From NCBI RefSeq assembly GCF_910589175.1, contig NZ_CAJURR010000002.1, positions 57,920 through 121,919 of the forward strand: 64,000 bases of DNA, in the 5' to 3' direction. Within the stretch, counting starts at the first letter, position 1; each line of letters opens with the position of its first letter. Made by a program: the position numbers and the translations under genes. Source of the DNA: an uncultured Lactobacillus sp. Its GTDB lineage: Bacteria > Bacillota > Bacilli > Lactobacillales > Lactobacillaceae. Positions 24,080-32,268 of this stretch are shown piece by piece. The notes beneath the pieces were generated by a model, which saw only the letters and a list, made by a program, of their open reading frames with translations, did no database searches and had not been told where the DNA came from.

Positions 24080-25129
24080 TTAGAGCACTTTAGCTTGGAA
24101 AACATCATCTGCACTGGCAAATGATGGAAGCATAGTTGCAGCTGCAAGGATCCAAGTACCAATTGGGTCTTCGCTTGTTTCATATACCTTAGCCATCACA
24201 TTGCCTACATTAGAAACTTGTGCGTTACTTGAAATTAAACGATTTTCTTCTGGAGTTGGACCATAAATCTTTTGGCCTGGTACTTCATCGTTAAATAGCA
24301 CAATTCTATCTTCTGGGAAGTAAGATTGAGTTGTTAACTTACCCTTGCTATCTTCTTCACGGTACTTACCATCGTAAGCACGAATAACTGGCAATCCTTG
24401 TGCAGTCATCCATTGGTCTAAATCTGATTGACCGACTACACGACCGGTATCTTTACCAAAAATAGCTTCTTTAATTTCAGTACTACGCATTAATACTCGA
24501 AGTACCTTTTTAGAAGTTAAGGCTCTTGTAGGAGTGATATCTAATTTATCAGACCAATCTTGCAAGTTTTCAATAATAGATGCACCATCCTTATCCCAGG
24601 CACTGTTTCCTGTTAGTGATGTTTGATGTTTCTTAGGCACACCGTAATCAATAGAGATACCATTTTCGTTATCAGTAATCTTACCAGTGGCAAACATTTC
24701 CATTGTCATCTTTTCGCCACGAGCTTTTACGGCTTGAACCATAGCATCAATATCGTCAAAAACGTATTGCTTTAAGTAATTTTCTTCAGCAGTATTACGT
24801 GGTGCTTGAAGCTTAATTAACATTTCTTCAGTCAGCTGCATTTTGCGTTTTACGTATGCTAATTCAGCAGTCATCTTGCTTGCATCACGACTTCCAATTT
24901 CTGCTTCACTATCAAATGCTGAAATATTGGCAATAGTTGGTACACGACTACCTGCCTTTAAAATATCCACTTCAAGAGTTGGTACTTTAACAGCTGGAAA
25001 CAAAGTATCGCCTAACATATCTGGATATTGACGATTGCGAGTATAGTCAAGAACAGTACTTTGACTAAACATATCAAGAATTGGTGTAGCAAATCGTTGT
25101 AAATCTAATTTTAACTTTTGATCTTTCAT
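24080..25129 (-). CDS. Major capsid protein, phage capsid E family
   Basis: This 349-aa capsid subunit has the N-terminal signature FPAVKVPTLEVDILKAGSRV and SEAEIGSRD of the capsid E family (lambda-gpE-like HK97 fold). Preceding this is MKDQKLKLDLQRFA, where residues 6-14 form the Prp-type motif shared with scaffold and tail tube; cleavage would give TPILDMFSQ as mature start. Neighbours are a decoration-like gene and connectors. Confidence 0.9.
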   Translation of the reverse strand: MKDQKLKLDLQRFATPILDMFSQSTVLDYTRNRQYPDMLGDTLFPAVKVPTLEVDILKAGSRVPTIANISAFDSEAEIGSRDASKMTAELAYVKRKMQLTEEMLIKLQAPRNTAEENYLKQYVFDDIDAMVQAVKARGEKMTMEMFATGKITDNENGISIDYGVPKKHQTSLTGNSAWDKDGASIIENLQDWSDKLDITPTRALTSKKVLRVLMRSTEIKEAIFGKDTGRVVGQSDLDQWMTAQGLPVIRAYDGKYREEDSKGKLTTQSYFPEDRIVLFNDEVPGQKIYGPTPEENRLISSNAQVSNVGNVMAKVYETSEDPIGTWILAAATMLPSFASADDVFQAKVL

Positions 25130-25144
25130 TTACTATTTTCTCCT

Positions 25145-25516
25145 TTATTGAACCTTATGTGTATTATCCGTTGATGGGGTTGTTTCTGTTTCTAGGTCCT
25201 TAAAATGAATTGCCGTCATTGCCTTAATTGCGTCAGCTGTTGGTACTGGATCAAGACGTTGACTTAATACCCAACCTTCACGCATTACGGCAACCATTTG
25301 ATTAGTATCACTATCTGTCACATAAACGTCATTAACAGTAATGCCAATAGCTTTAGCATCATTAGTTGGGTATACAGTACCAGCTGGAATATATTTTCGA
25401 CCTAGATCGTCAGTTTTTACATTGTAATTATCTTTGTTAACTGTTTCTGGAAAAGCAGTAAATTTTTCAGAAGCAAGAAAATTTAATTGCTTACCATTTT
25501 GAAATTGTGTGTACAT
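25145..25516 (-). CDS. Capsid decoration-like protein
   Basis: This 123-aa protein lies between scaffold and capsid genes, where lambda gpD-like head decoration proteins are found. It contains YIPAGTVYPTNDAKAIGITV and VAVMREGWVL, patterns often seen in such proteins and in capsid fibre-like subunits. It lacks the LxLDxQRFA motif present on its neighbours. Role is inferred. Confidence 0.65.
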   Translation of the reverse strand: MYTQFQNGKQLNFLASEKFTAFPETVNKDNYNVKTDDLGRKYIPAGTVYPTNDAKAIGITVNDVYVTDSDTNQMVAVMREGWVLSQRLDPVPTADAIKAMTAIHFKDLETETTPSTDNTHKVQ

Positions 25517-25528
25517 ATTTATTCCTTT

Positions 25529-26173
25529 CTAATTCCAAAAATCATTTTTTACATTTTGAGATTCATTAGCTCTTTCAGCAAAGATTTCTCCAGTAGTTTT
25601 GTTAGTTTGAGTATTGCCTGAGATCTTTGGTGGTTTTGCACCTTGAGCTAATCGAGTTTCAACAGCATCATGAACAGCACTTCTAAAAACGTCACTAACT
25701 TTTTGATAAGTAGCTGTCATTTTATCCTCATCAGTTAGAACATCATCGAAAACATCTACCAGCTCTGCTGGCAAGCCATCGGTAATTAGCTGAGTTGCCA
25801 ATTTACTCTTGTTTTCACGCTTAGTTACATCAGCTTCTCTGTCAAGTAAAGCTTGCTCCCGTTGCTTAAATTCATACTCTTGTCGTTCCTCTGGAGACAT
25901 ATTCTTAAGATCTTTAGCTTTTTGAGCTTTATCGTTTTGCTCTTTTTCCCACTTAGAGCGAGCTGTATCTAAAGCCTTAGCCAATTTCTTATCTACGAAA
26001 GAATCCAATTCTGATTGAGTATTAAAGGTTTTAAAAGGCTGCTCATCAGTTGAACCATTATCTTTTACTTCATCTTGTGCATTGTCACTGTCATCACCTC
26101 CCTCACCTTGTCCTTCATCAGCAAATCGCTGTAAATCAAGTTCTAATAAATCTTCATAAAACTTATTTTCCAT
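25529..26173 (-). CDS. Capsid scaffolding protein (DUF4355-like)
   Basis: This 214-aa scaffold has a long charged coiled coil (about 70-140) with K-A-L-D-T-A-R-S-K-W-E-K-E and a SPEERQEYEFKQRE segment, typical of DUF4355 scaffolds. I start at ATG 26173 (SD AAAGGAAA), not the frame from 26296. The N-terminus LELDLQRFA (residues 10-18) is the Prp-type motif. It would guide capsid assembly and then leave, probably after proteolysis. Confidence 0.85.
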   Translation of the reverse strand: MENKFYEDLLELDLQRFADEGQGEGGDDSDNAQDEVKDNGSTDEQPFKTFNTQSELDSFVDKKLAKALDTARSKWEKEQNDKAQKAKDLKNMSPEERQEYEFKQREQALLDREADVTKRENKSKLATQLITDGLPAELVDVFDDVLTDEDKMTATYQKVSDVFRSAVHDAVETRLAQGAKPPKISGNTQTNKTTGEIFAERANESQNVKNDFWN

Positions 26174-26220
26174 AGTTATTTCCTTTCTACCCATGCACAC
26201 TTGCAAAAAACTGCATGAAA

Positions 26221-26252
26221 AAAGCCACCCCATATTTCTACACGGTGACTTT
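26221..26252 (-). terminator. Terminator-like hairpin in the scaffold gene leader
   Basis: Minus strand AAAGTCACC pairs fully with GGTGGCTTT (one U-G) around a 14-base loop and is followed by T6. It lies about 48 bases before the scaffold start, downstream of another terminator-like hairpin (26336-26354). Together they could limit read-through into the capsid genes or act as an RNA cleavage or regulatory leader. No strong promoter is visible between them. Confidence 0.55.
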
Positions 26253-26335
26253 AAGATATGCAGTAACAAATCCACATACGTATATTTAGTTTTCAAGGCA
26301 GTTTTATGACTTGCTTAGGTCTAGCAAAATAAAAA

Positions 26336-26354
26336 GCACTCAACTAGTGAGTGC
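26336..26354 (-). terminator. Terminator-like hairpin overlapping a stop codon
   Basis: Minus strand GCACTCA-CTAGT-TGAGTGC is a perfect 7-bp stem followed by TTTTTATTTT, and includes the stop codon of the 68-aa gene. It would end the terminase-portal-minor head segment unless antiterminated. Confidence 0.6.
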
Positions 26355-26550
26355 CCTTAGGTCTATAAACAACTTTTTCTATGTCATCAATTGAAATTGG
26401 CTTCATAGCCATTGTTTTCTTTTCTTGTTCAGGAGTTTCTACACCATAATCTGGTAGAAAATGAGTTTCATCTAATTGGTCCATTAGGCCAACTAATTCG
26501 CCTGTTTTCAAAATAACGTTATCGTATTCTTTTGGAATAAGCTTACTCAT
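26344..26550 (-). CDS. Small head-region protein (68 aa)
   Basis: This 68-aa protein (MSKLIPKEYDNVILKTGELV onward) lies between the minor head and scaffold genes and overlaps the minor head gene by eight bases. No domain is recognised. Its stop codon lies inside a terminator-like hairpin. Confidence 0.65.
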   Translation of the reverse strand: MSKLIPKEYDNVILKTGELVGLMDQLDETHFLPDYGVETPEQEKKTMAMKPISIDDIEKVVYRPKGTH

Positions 26551-28132
26551 TTTTCTTTACCTCCTTAATGTAACTACTTGTGTATCTTATTTGTTTAGGA
26601 TTATCTTTTGGCACTATCCAACCCACAACAACATTTACTGGAATCCTGTCTTTATTGTACAACATTACTTTCTGTTCATACATATTTCCAAAGCCATTAT
26701 TTCCTTTTAGTTTAGCCGGATAAATATTAGCAGCATTTTTTATAGCATTTACGTAATCTGCAAAATTATCTTTATTGTAACCTAGCTTTTCTTTAATTAT
26801 TTTACCTTTATTCCATCCTCTTTCATTGTCTCGGTCAAATAAATAATCTGTAAATTTTGGAGTTGGAAGAATCATATTATCTAAATTAGGCAATTTCTTT
26901 TCAGGATGTTCTTTTAAATCTAATCTTCTTTTGATATCAACTTTTAAATTATTCCAATAAATATCATTTTTATGCTTAAGTTCATTATAAACTTTCTTCG
27001 AAGGTATATCATTTCCTAAAACTTCTTTTGCCTTATCATAATCATCTACAGAAGACTGAGACGAGTTAGTAGAACTTTTATTAGCATTACCCAAATAAAT
27101 TACGGGAACGGTCCGGCAAAAGGGATGCAGTGGTGGAACGTTCTTACCAAATACTGCATCTTTAACATTATAGACATTTCCATTTATTGATCTGCATATC
27201 TTACTAGTACGACTATCAATAACTGCTAACAATTGATATTGCTTAACTCCACGTTTACGCCAATTATCTAGCTTAATTTTAGAATAAAAGAAATTAGCTT
27301 CAGTCCTAATCAAGCGACTAGCATAGAACTTGCCGACGTTAAATTCTTGCTCAATTCGTTTAATCATTTCACGTTCAGGGAGATTACTCAGTTCTTTAAC
27401 TGTAAATAATTCCTGCAATCTTTCGGCTAATTTATCTGTATTACCCCAAATACGTGATGAAAAATTCTTTCCTTTCCAACGAGTTTCTAATGCCTTTTCA
27501 ACATAGCGATTAGGGATTTCAGTAACCTTACTCTTGGGAATATCTTTATCCATTGGAACAGTTGCTACTTCTTTACCAGTATCAGGATTTTTAATGACTA
27601 TTTTGTCCTGCTTGACTTCTACAGAGTGAGGAGCGTGCAAGGTGTAATCCTTAGTAGTGTCATAAACAGCACTTTGTTTCTCCGCCTCTGACCAAGCATG
27701 TTTCATTATTTCGGTATGCAACTTAACATTCTGATCTAGTTCAGTTGCTCCAGCCGATTTTGCAGCAATGTATGCTTTAAGTTGCATTTCTTCAAGTCGT
27801 GTAATTCTGTTCTTAGCTGCAAGTCTACCTAAGTAATCATCCACTGCCTGTCTACTTCCTTTATCAGTAATACCAGACGATAAGGCTTTAAGGGTAACCA
27901 ATTCAGAAGGAGAAATGTGTGATGACATAATAGTTGCAACTTCATCTTTAGTAATATCTGCATAAAAATAGCGACGATAGATCTTCTGGACCTCGTCGCT
28001 TAAGTATGATTGTGCCTTTTGATATGCATTATTAATTATTTTTAACCTTTCAGTTGCTTCATCTTGATTTCTCTGCTCATCTTGCAAATCACGTAATTGC
28101 CAATAAGTAAATTTCTTCTTATTAACTTTCAT
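26543..28132 (-). CDS. SPP1 gp7-like minor head protein with toxin-like C-terminal domain
   Basis: This 529-aa head morphogenesis protein has the SPP1 gp7/Mu F core at about 240-355: LIRTEANFFYSKIKLDNWRK, then VIDSRTSKICRSINGNVYNV and a PPLHPFCRT signature. Family members enter the capsid with DNA and help ejection. After a Ser-rich linker (about 355-370), residues about 420-529 form an extra domain (KFTDYLFDRDNERGWNKGKI; VNVVVGWIVPKDNPKQIRYT) that looks like DUF6883/BECR-type toxin tails. The toxin resemblance is from memory and needs a profile search. Confidence 0.85.
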   Translation of the reverse strand: MKVNKKKFTYWQLRDLQDEQRNQDEATERLKIINNAYQKAQSYLSDEVQKIYRRYFYADITKDEVATIMSSHISPSELVTLKALSSGITDKGSRQAVDDYLGRLAAKNRITRLEEMQLKAYIAAKSAGATELDQNVKLHTEIMKHAWSEAEKQSAVYDTTKDYTLHAPHSVEVKQDKIVIKNPDTGKEVATVPMDKDIPKSKVTEIPNRYVEKALETRWKGKNFSSRIWGNTDKLAERLQELFTVKELSNLPEREMIKRIEQEFNVGKFYASRLIRTEANFFYSKIKLDNWRKRGVKQYQLLAVIDSRTSKICRSINGNVYNVKDAVFGKNVPPLHPFCRTVPVIYLGNANKSSTNSSQSSVDDYDKAKEVLGNDIPSKKVYNELKHKNDIYWNNLKVDIKRRLDLKEHPEKKLPNLDNMILPTPKFTDYLFDRDNERGWNKGKIIKEKLGYNKDNFADYVNAIKNAANIYPAKLKGNNGFGNMYEQKVMLYNKDRIPVNVVVGWIVPKDNPKQIRYTSSYIKEVKKNE

Positions 28133-28137
28133 CTATA

Positions 28138-28425
28138 TCAACACCAAGAAATGTATTGGCCGTATTGGTCAATCAATTGGTTAACTGTATTTTCAAATGC
28201 ATTTAATAGCGTTTTATTTTCAATACTTTTAGGGTCTGAAAATATAGCAATTAATACGCCATCTTTATCAGTTGCAGTTACTTTAGTGCAATTATTTACA
28301 GTATGAGTAATAAGCGTAGAAAATGAAGCACAAACAATATCAGAACCTTTAACACTATACTGCGCGTGTCCGGTGGCTCTGATTATTGTTTGATTCGGCT
28401 TTTTTATCATTCTCACTCGAATCAT
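28138..28425 (-). CDS. prp: Prp-type cysteine protease (ribosomal-processing protease family)
   Basis: This 95-aa phage protein matches Prp, the Firmicute protease that removes the N-terminal extension of ribosomal protein L27. Catalytic His lies in T-G-H-A (residue 20) and catalytic Cys in DIVCASFS (residue 32), the 12-residue spacing of S. aureus Prp (H22/C34). I prefer ATG 28425, eight bases after GGAGG, over ATG 28434, which touches the SD. The gene overlaps the portal by 71 bases. Its likely substrates are scaffold, capsid and tail tube, which carry LxLD[LI]QRFA. Confidence 0.88.
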   Translation of the reverse strand: MIRVRMIKKPNQTIIRATGHAQYSVKGSDIVCASFSTLITHTVNNCTKVTATDKDGVLIAIFSDPKSIENKTLLNAFENTVNQLIDQYGQYISWC

Positions 28426-29851
28426 CTTGGTCATCCTCCACTTCTAAACGATCTGGATCTTGCCCACGTAATGCTTCTTGATTCTTTTTAATAGTTTCGG
28501 CATCTTGCTGATTCATTTCATCAATAACGTCTTGAGGATTATCAACGTCAGGAAGCCAACTATAAGTATATTTTCTAGGAATTATTCCATCTGCATTTTT
28601 AACGTTATTAACTACATCAGATAAATTTGAAGGAATATTAGCTACAAGTGAGATCTTACATCCACTAGCATCATCATTAGCACCTTTAATGTTTACAATT
28701 GTTTGAATCAGTTTCAATCTTCGCCGTAAGCCATCAAAAAAGTATCGCTGTTTGATTGATAGTAAATTTTCTAAGCCAAATAATTTAAACTTCATTGCTT
28801 CACCAGAGACATTACCCATGAACTTCTCATCATTCATATTTGGTACGTATGAAATCTTGTGGATGTCATTTTCAATAGATTGACTAAGTAAGTTGACTTG
28901 TGTTTCATCAAAGCTCTTTGTTAACCACTCAATGTCAGCACCTTCTTCACGGGGAGGAGCTTCAATTGCACCACGATTCAGACGTTTAATGTCTTCATTA
29001 TCATCTAGGCCAAAACCAAAGGTAACAAGTATTGCATCAACAAATGCTTCCTTATCAGAAATACGATCTGTTTGTAGCAAGTTATAGGCATCAATCAAAG
29101 AGATGAGCTGTTCAAAGTCGCCTTGTCTTTCCTCGTTATTCCTAAATTCAATTATCGGAACTGCGCTAAATAAATTTTCGCCATCATAAACAATTGGATC
29201 ATTTGCTGAAACTTCCATAGACATTTTAGTGCGATACTCTACAATTCGCTGAGGCATGTAAACAGTAATGTTATAGCCATTAGTATTACCATCTAAGTCT
29301 TTCTTTTCTTGTGTAAATACCGCAAATAAAGGCTCATGTTCAACAGTATCATCGCAAACTACAATGGTTGCTCTTGGATCAATTACTTCAATTTTAAGTT
29401 CAGTATTTGGAGTAAGCTTTTCATTCCCCAATTCATCCCTAACAGAGATTGGATCAGTCTTCTTTAGATACAACAATTCATATCCATAGCCAAATACTGA
29501 CAAGTCTTTTTCTAACTCAATATCATGTTTATGAATATCAATTTGATTAAATACTTCTAGGATATCATCAATATTCTTACCCTTTTCAGCAACATATTTG
29601 ACAGGGTTACCGGTCATAAAACCCACATTCATATCAGTAATGTATTTAGCATGATTAACCATCACATTAGCCGCTTCAACGGTAGCATTATCAAATTCAT
29701 GCCTTTCAATTTCTTGCTTACCATTGTAATAATCAGATAGTTTATCTAACCGTTTTTTGCGATTTTGCAATTCTCTAATTGCATAGTTGATTGCTTCAAT
29801 ATTCGGCTCATTAACATCACCAAGTAAATCTTTATCAATTACAACTGCCAT
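28355..29851 (-). CDS. Portal protein, SPP1 gp6 family
   Basis: This 498-aa protein forms the ring through which DNA is packaged. Features of the gp6/phage_portal_SPP1 family include YITDMNVGFMTGNPVKYVAE (about 70-90), EHEPLFAVFTQEKKD and DFEQLISLIDAYNLLQTDRI (about 245-265), plus a long helical region with FKLFGLENLLSIKQRYFF (about 355-372). The C-terminus is acidic and of low complexity. It follows terL and overlaps prp. Confidence 0.92.
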   Translation of the reverse strand: MAVVIDKDLLGDVNEPNIEAINYAIRELQNRKKRLDKLSDYYNGKQEIERHEFDNATVEAANVMVNHAKYITDMNVGFMTGNPVKYVAEKGKNIDDILEVFNQIDIHKHDIELEKDLSVFGYGYELLYLKKTDPISVRDELGNEKLTPNTELKIEVIDPRATIVVCDDTVEHEPLFAVFTQEKKDLDGNTNGYNITVYMPQRIVEYRTKMSMEVSANDPIVYDGENLFSAVPIIEFRNNEERQGDFEQLISLIDAYNLLQTDRISDKEAFVDAILVTFGFGLDDNEDIKRLNRGAIEAPPREEGADIEWLTKSFDETQVNLLSQSIENDIHKISYVPNMNDEKFMGNVSGEAMKFKLFGLENLLSIKQRYFFDGLRRRLKLIQTIVNIKGANDDASGCKISLVANIPSNLSDVVNNVKNADGIIPRKYTYSWLPDVDNPQDVIDEMNQQDAETIKKNQEALRGQDPDRLEVEDDQDDSSENDKKAESNNNQSHRTRAV

Positions 29852-29866
29852 ATTTACACCTTCCTT

Positions 29867-31147
29867 CTATAAGCCACGTACTCTAGGTCGTACAGTAACC
29901 TTTGCAGTAACTTTCTTGTAAATAATTGTGTATACGAAATATCTCATTGCATCACAAGCATGGTCGTGCTGTTTAACCGGCTTATCCTCTCCATGTTCTG
30001 CTGCTTTATCATCCCAAACATAGCTAGCTAATTCTTTAAAAAGATTAGGACAATTCATGCTAAATTTGATCTTTCCCTCGTTCATAGCCGTCTGGGTAAC
30101 TCTGATACCATCTAGCACATCATTCTTAGCTTTCCTAACCCTAAAGCCATTCTGCCTTAATGTTGCACTAAATGATGCAGCCGAAGGGTCAATAATCATT
30201 TCAGCTTTAATATTGCCAAGAAAATTTTTTAAGTCCTCACAATATTCTTCATCTGTCTTCTGCCGTGAAGTAGTTCTACCAGAATAGTAATATTCTTTAA
30301 TCAAATACCAGGTACCGTGATTTAACCCCCACAAAAGAAAAGCTGTTGGGTTAAGTGTTCCGTAGTCGCATGAAACATAATACTTTTCAAAATGACTAGG
30401 TAGTTCTTTAACAACCATAGTATCTTTATCAAAGTTGTCATAGATAACTCCTTCTGACATAACCCACAAACCTTGAATGTAGCGTTGATAAAATACGCCT
30501 GAATACATACGCTCATATCTGCCTATTGTTACGCTATCAAGGGATGGATTGTCGTGCATTGTAAAGTGAAGTCGCAATGCACGTTTATCTTTCATCTGGT
30601 CAATCCAGTCAAGCTTAAACCAATGATAGGGACCAGCAGGGTTACAGTTAAACCACATCTTTGCGCCACTAACCGAACATCTTGCAGTAGCCTGATTAAC
30701 AAAGGATTCTGGCATCAAAGCAACCTCATCAAAAAAGAACCCAGCCAAAGTAATACCTTGCACTAGGTCCTGTGAAGCTTCATCTTTACCGCCGAAGACG
30801 AAATAATAATTTGTGTGCCCATTTTTACTAATAGTTATCATATTTTCAGAGCGGGAATCATGTATTATGTATCCTTCACTCTCTAACATACTTCTTAATG
30901 GACGCAACACATTACGTCTAAAAGAGCCAATAGTCTTACCAGCCATACCAAATTGCTGACCTGTAAAATTAGTCATCGACCACAATATGTAAGAGAGGGA
31001 CATTACTACGGTCTTGCCGGCACGAACCGAGCCATCGCAAATAATTGCTTCGTAATCTTTTAAATCTGAGTTAGCCCACCAGCTTAGAACTTGCAGTTGT
31101 TTTTTCGAAAATGGAGTGAAATTGAATCTAACTATTTTCATTGTCAT
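29867..31147 (-). CDS. terL: Terminase large subunit
   Basis: This packaging motor and nuclease (about 426 aa) has Walker A in DGSVRAGKTVVM (about residue 40), Walker B GFFFDEVALM (about 135), and an RNase H-like nuclease half with VSCDYGTLNPTAFLLW (about 250) and HDHACDAMRYFVYT (about 400). Starts at 31153, 31147 and 31141 are possible; 31147 has the best spacing from GGAGTG. The 5' end overlaps terS. Confidence 0.93.
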   Translation of the reverse strand: MTMKIVRFNFTPFSKKQLQVLSWWANSDLKDYEAIICDGSVRAGKTVVMSLSYILWSMTNFTGQQFGMAGKTIGSFRRNVLRPLRSMLESEGYIIHDSRSENMITISKNGHTNYYFVFGGKDEASQDLVQGITLAGFFFDEVALMPESFVNQATARCSVSGAKMWFNCNPAGPYHWFKLDWIDQMKDKRALRLHFTMHDNPSLDSVTIGRYERMYSGVFYQRYIQGLWVMSEGVIYDNFDKDTMVVKELPSHFEKYYVSCDYGTLNPTAFLLWGLNHGTWYLIKEYYYSGRTTSRQKTDEEYCEDLKNFLGNIKAEMIIDPSAASFSATLRQNGFRVRKAKNDVLDGIRVTQTAMNEGKIKFSMNCPNLFKELASYVWDDKAAEHGEDKPVKQHDHACDAMRYFVYTIIYKKVTAKVTVRPRVRGL

Positions 31148-31985
31148 CTTCACTCCATATCTTATTCATTCCGCCAGTTAAAGCATTGAGTAGTGAAGTT
31201 GTGCTACCATCGTTAACCTCAGGCTTAGGCAAGCGATCAAGAAGGATCTGCATTGCTTTCTGGCGATCTTCCATTTCAACAACTGCTTCACCTTTATCAA
31301 TCCGAATGCTCTTAATGTTAGACGTATCAATATCCTTACTATCTTTTAATTCAACAATATTTTCATAGTAAAAATCTTGCTTACCTGTTTCAGGATTAAT
31401 TTTTGGCTCATACCTAAACTTGCCATTTGAATCCTCATAAGGGCCATTCTTATCGCGTACTTTATAAAAGACTAAATGCTTCTTAGTTCTAAATGAAAGA
31501 ACATCACTAATATTGCTAGTAGCTTGGTGCAAATAACGCAATAGAATATCGTTAGCAGTGGCAAATAGCTCCTGAGATTGCTGCTTTTTAAGCTTATTAA
31601 GATATTTTTTAATCTTAGTATTTCCCATCAGTCGTGATCCATTAGTTGACGCTGATTCATAACTTCCACCATATGCCCGTTGATAAGCCCAGGTCGCATT
31701 GTATCGCTGTAGATAGTACAAACAGAAGGCTTTCTGCTTATCATTAAGTTCATCATTATCTGGTAATTCTGGTGGTAATAGCGATGGTGCAACCTTTTTC
31801 GGTTTTGTACGCGTACTTTTTGACTTTGTATGCATACTTTTCTTTTTCGTTGCATTATTTCGTTGCCACTTGTTCCTAGTCTTCCACGACTTGACTGTAC
31901 TAAGAGCAACGCCATACTTAGCAGCAATATCCTTATATTTCATACCAGCCAGATAATCTGCTTTTGCATCTTCCATCTTACTCAT
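31128..31985 (-). CDS. terS: Terminase small subunit
   Basis: This 285-aa subunit recognises phage DNA for packaging. The N-terminal helix-turn-helix (KYKDIAAKYGVALSTVKSWK, about 16-35) is followed by a basic low-complexity stretch (about 40-65) and a Terminase_2 domain (LNDKQKAFCLYYLQRYNATW, YGGSYESASTNGSRLMGNTK). The C-terminal portion probably binds TerL. The region upstream (31986-32268) holds inverted repeats that may be its target. Confidence 0.9.
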   Translation of the reverse strand: MSKMEDAKADYLAGMKYKDIAAKYGVALSTVKSWKTRNKWQRNNATKKKSMHTKSKSTRTKPKKVAPSLLPPELPDNDELNDKQKAFCLYYLQRYNATWAYQRAYGGSYESASTNGSRLMGNTKIKKYLNKLKKQQSQELFATANDILLRYLHQATSNISDVLSFRTKKHLVFYKVRDKNGPYEDSNGKFRYEPKINPETGKQDFYYENIVELKDSKDIDTSNIKSIRIDKGEAVVEMEDRQKAMQILLDRLPKPEVNDGSTTSLLNALTGGMNKIWSEDDNENS

Positions 31986-32021
31986 CGCATATTCACCACC
32001 ACCTTAATTTGTGCAAAATAA

Positions 32022-32054
32022 AAAGAGCTTGCCGTTTCCATAAGCAAACTCTTT
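32022..32054 (-). terminator. Terminator-like hairpin upstream of terS
   Basis: AAAGAG-TTGC pairs with GCAA-CTCTTT around an 11-base loop, with one internal mismatch, then T5ATTTT on the minus strand. It could stop early transcription before the late genes unless the late activator or an antiterminator acts. Confidence 0.55.
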
Positions 32055-32059
32055 CTGAC

Positions 32060-32175
32060 GATATCACAAGCGGATAAAGCATGTAAATTGTAAATGACCT
32101 AAATAAAAATATAACAATTAAAATTGATGCTTGCGATATCTTATGACTGATAGTGGAGTTGAATCACTACCAGTC
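32060..32175. promoter_or_regulatory. Non-coding repeat region before terS, candidate packaging site
   Basis: The 283-base gap between the ArpU-like gene and terS has no reading frame. It holds two inverted repeats: GATATCACAAGC/GCTTGCGATATC (32060-32071, 32129-32140) and GACTGATAGTG/CACTACCAGTC (32145-32155, 32165-32175), each with one mismatch. Position next to terS fits a cos or pac/TerS-binding site or the ArpU-controlled late promoter region. Which one cannot be decided from sequence. Confidence 0.4.
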
Positions 32176-32268
32176 TGTTAAATAATATAGGAGTTTTGTG
32201 TAAGTATTACGTATTCCGAATTAACTCACAATACTACTATAGCTTATATTTCAGCCGTTCAACCATCA

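Noticed and set aside
31985..32060. Group I intron or inserted endonuclease near the terminase
   Set aside because: The gap is short, terS and terL are uninterrupted, and no conserved core elements were found.
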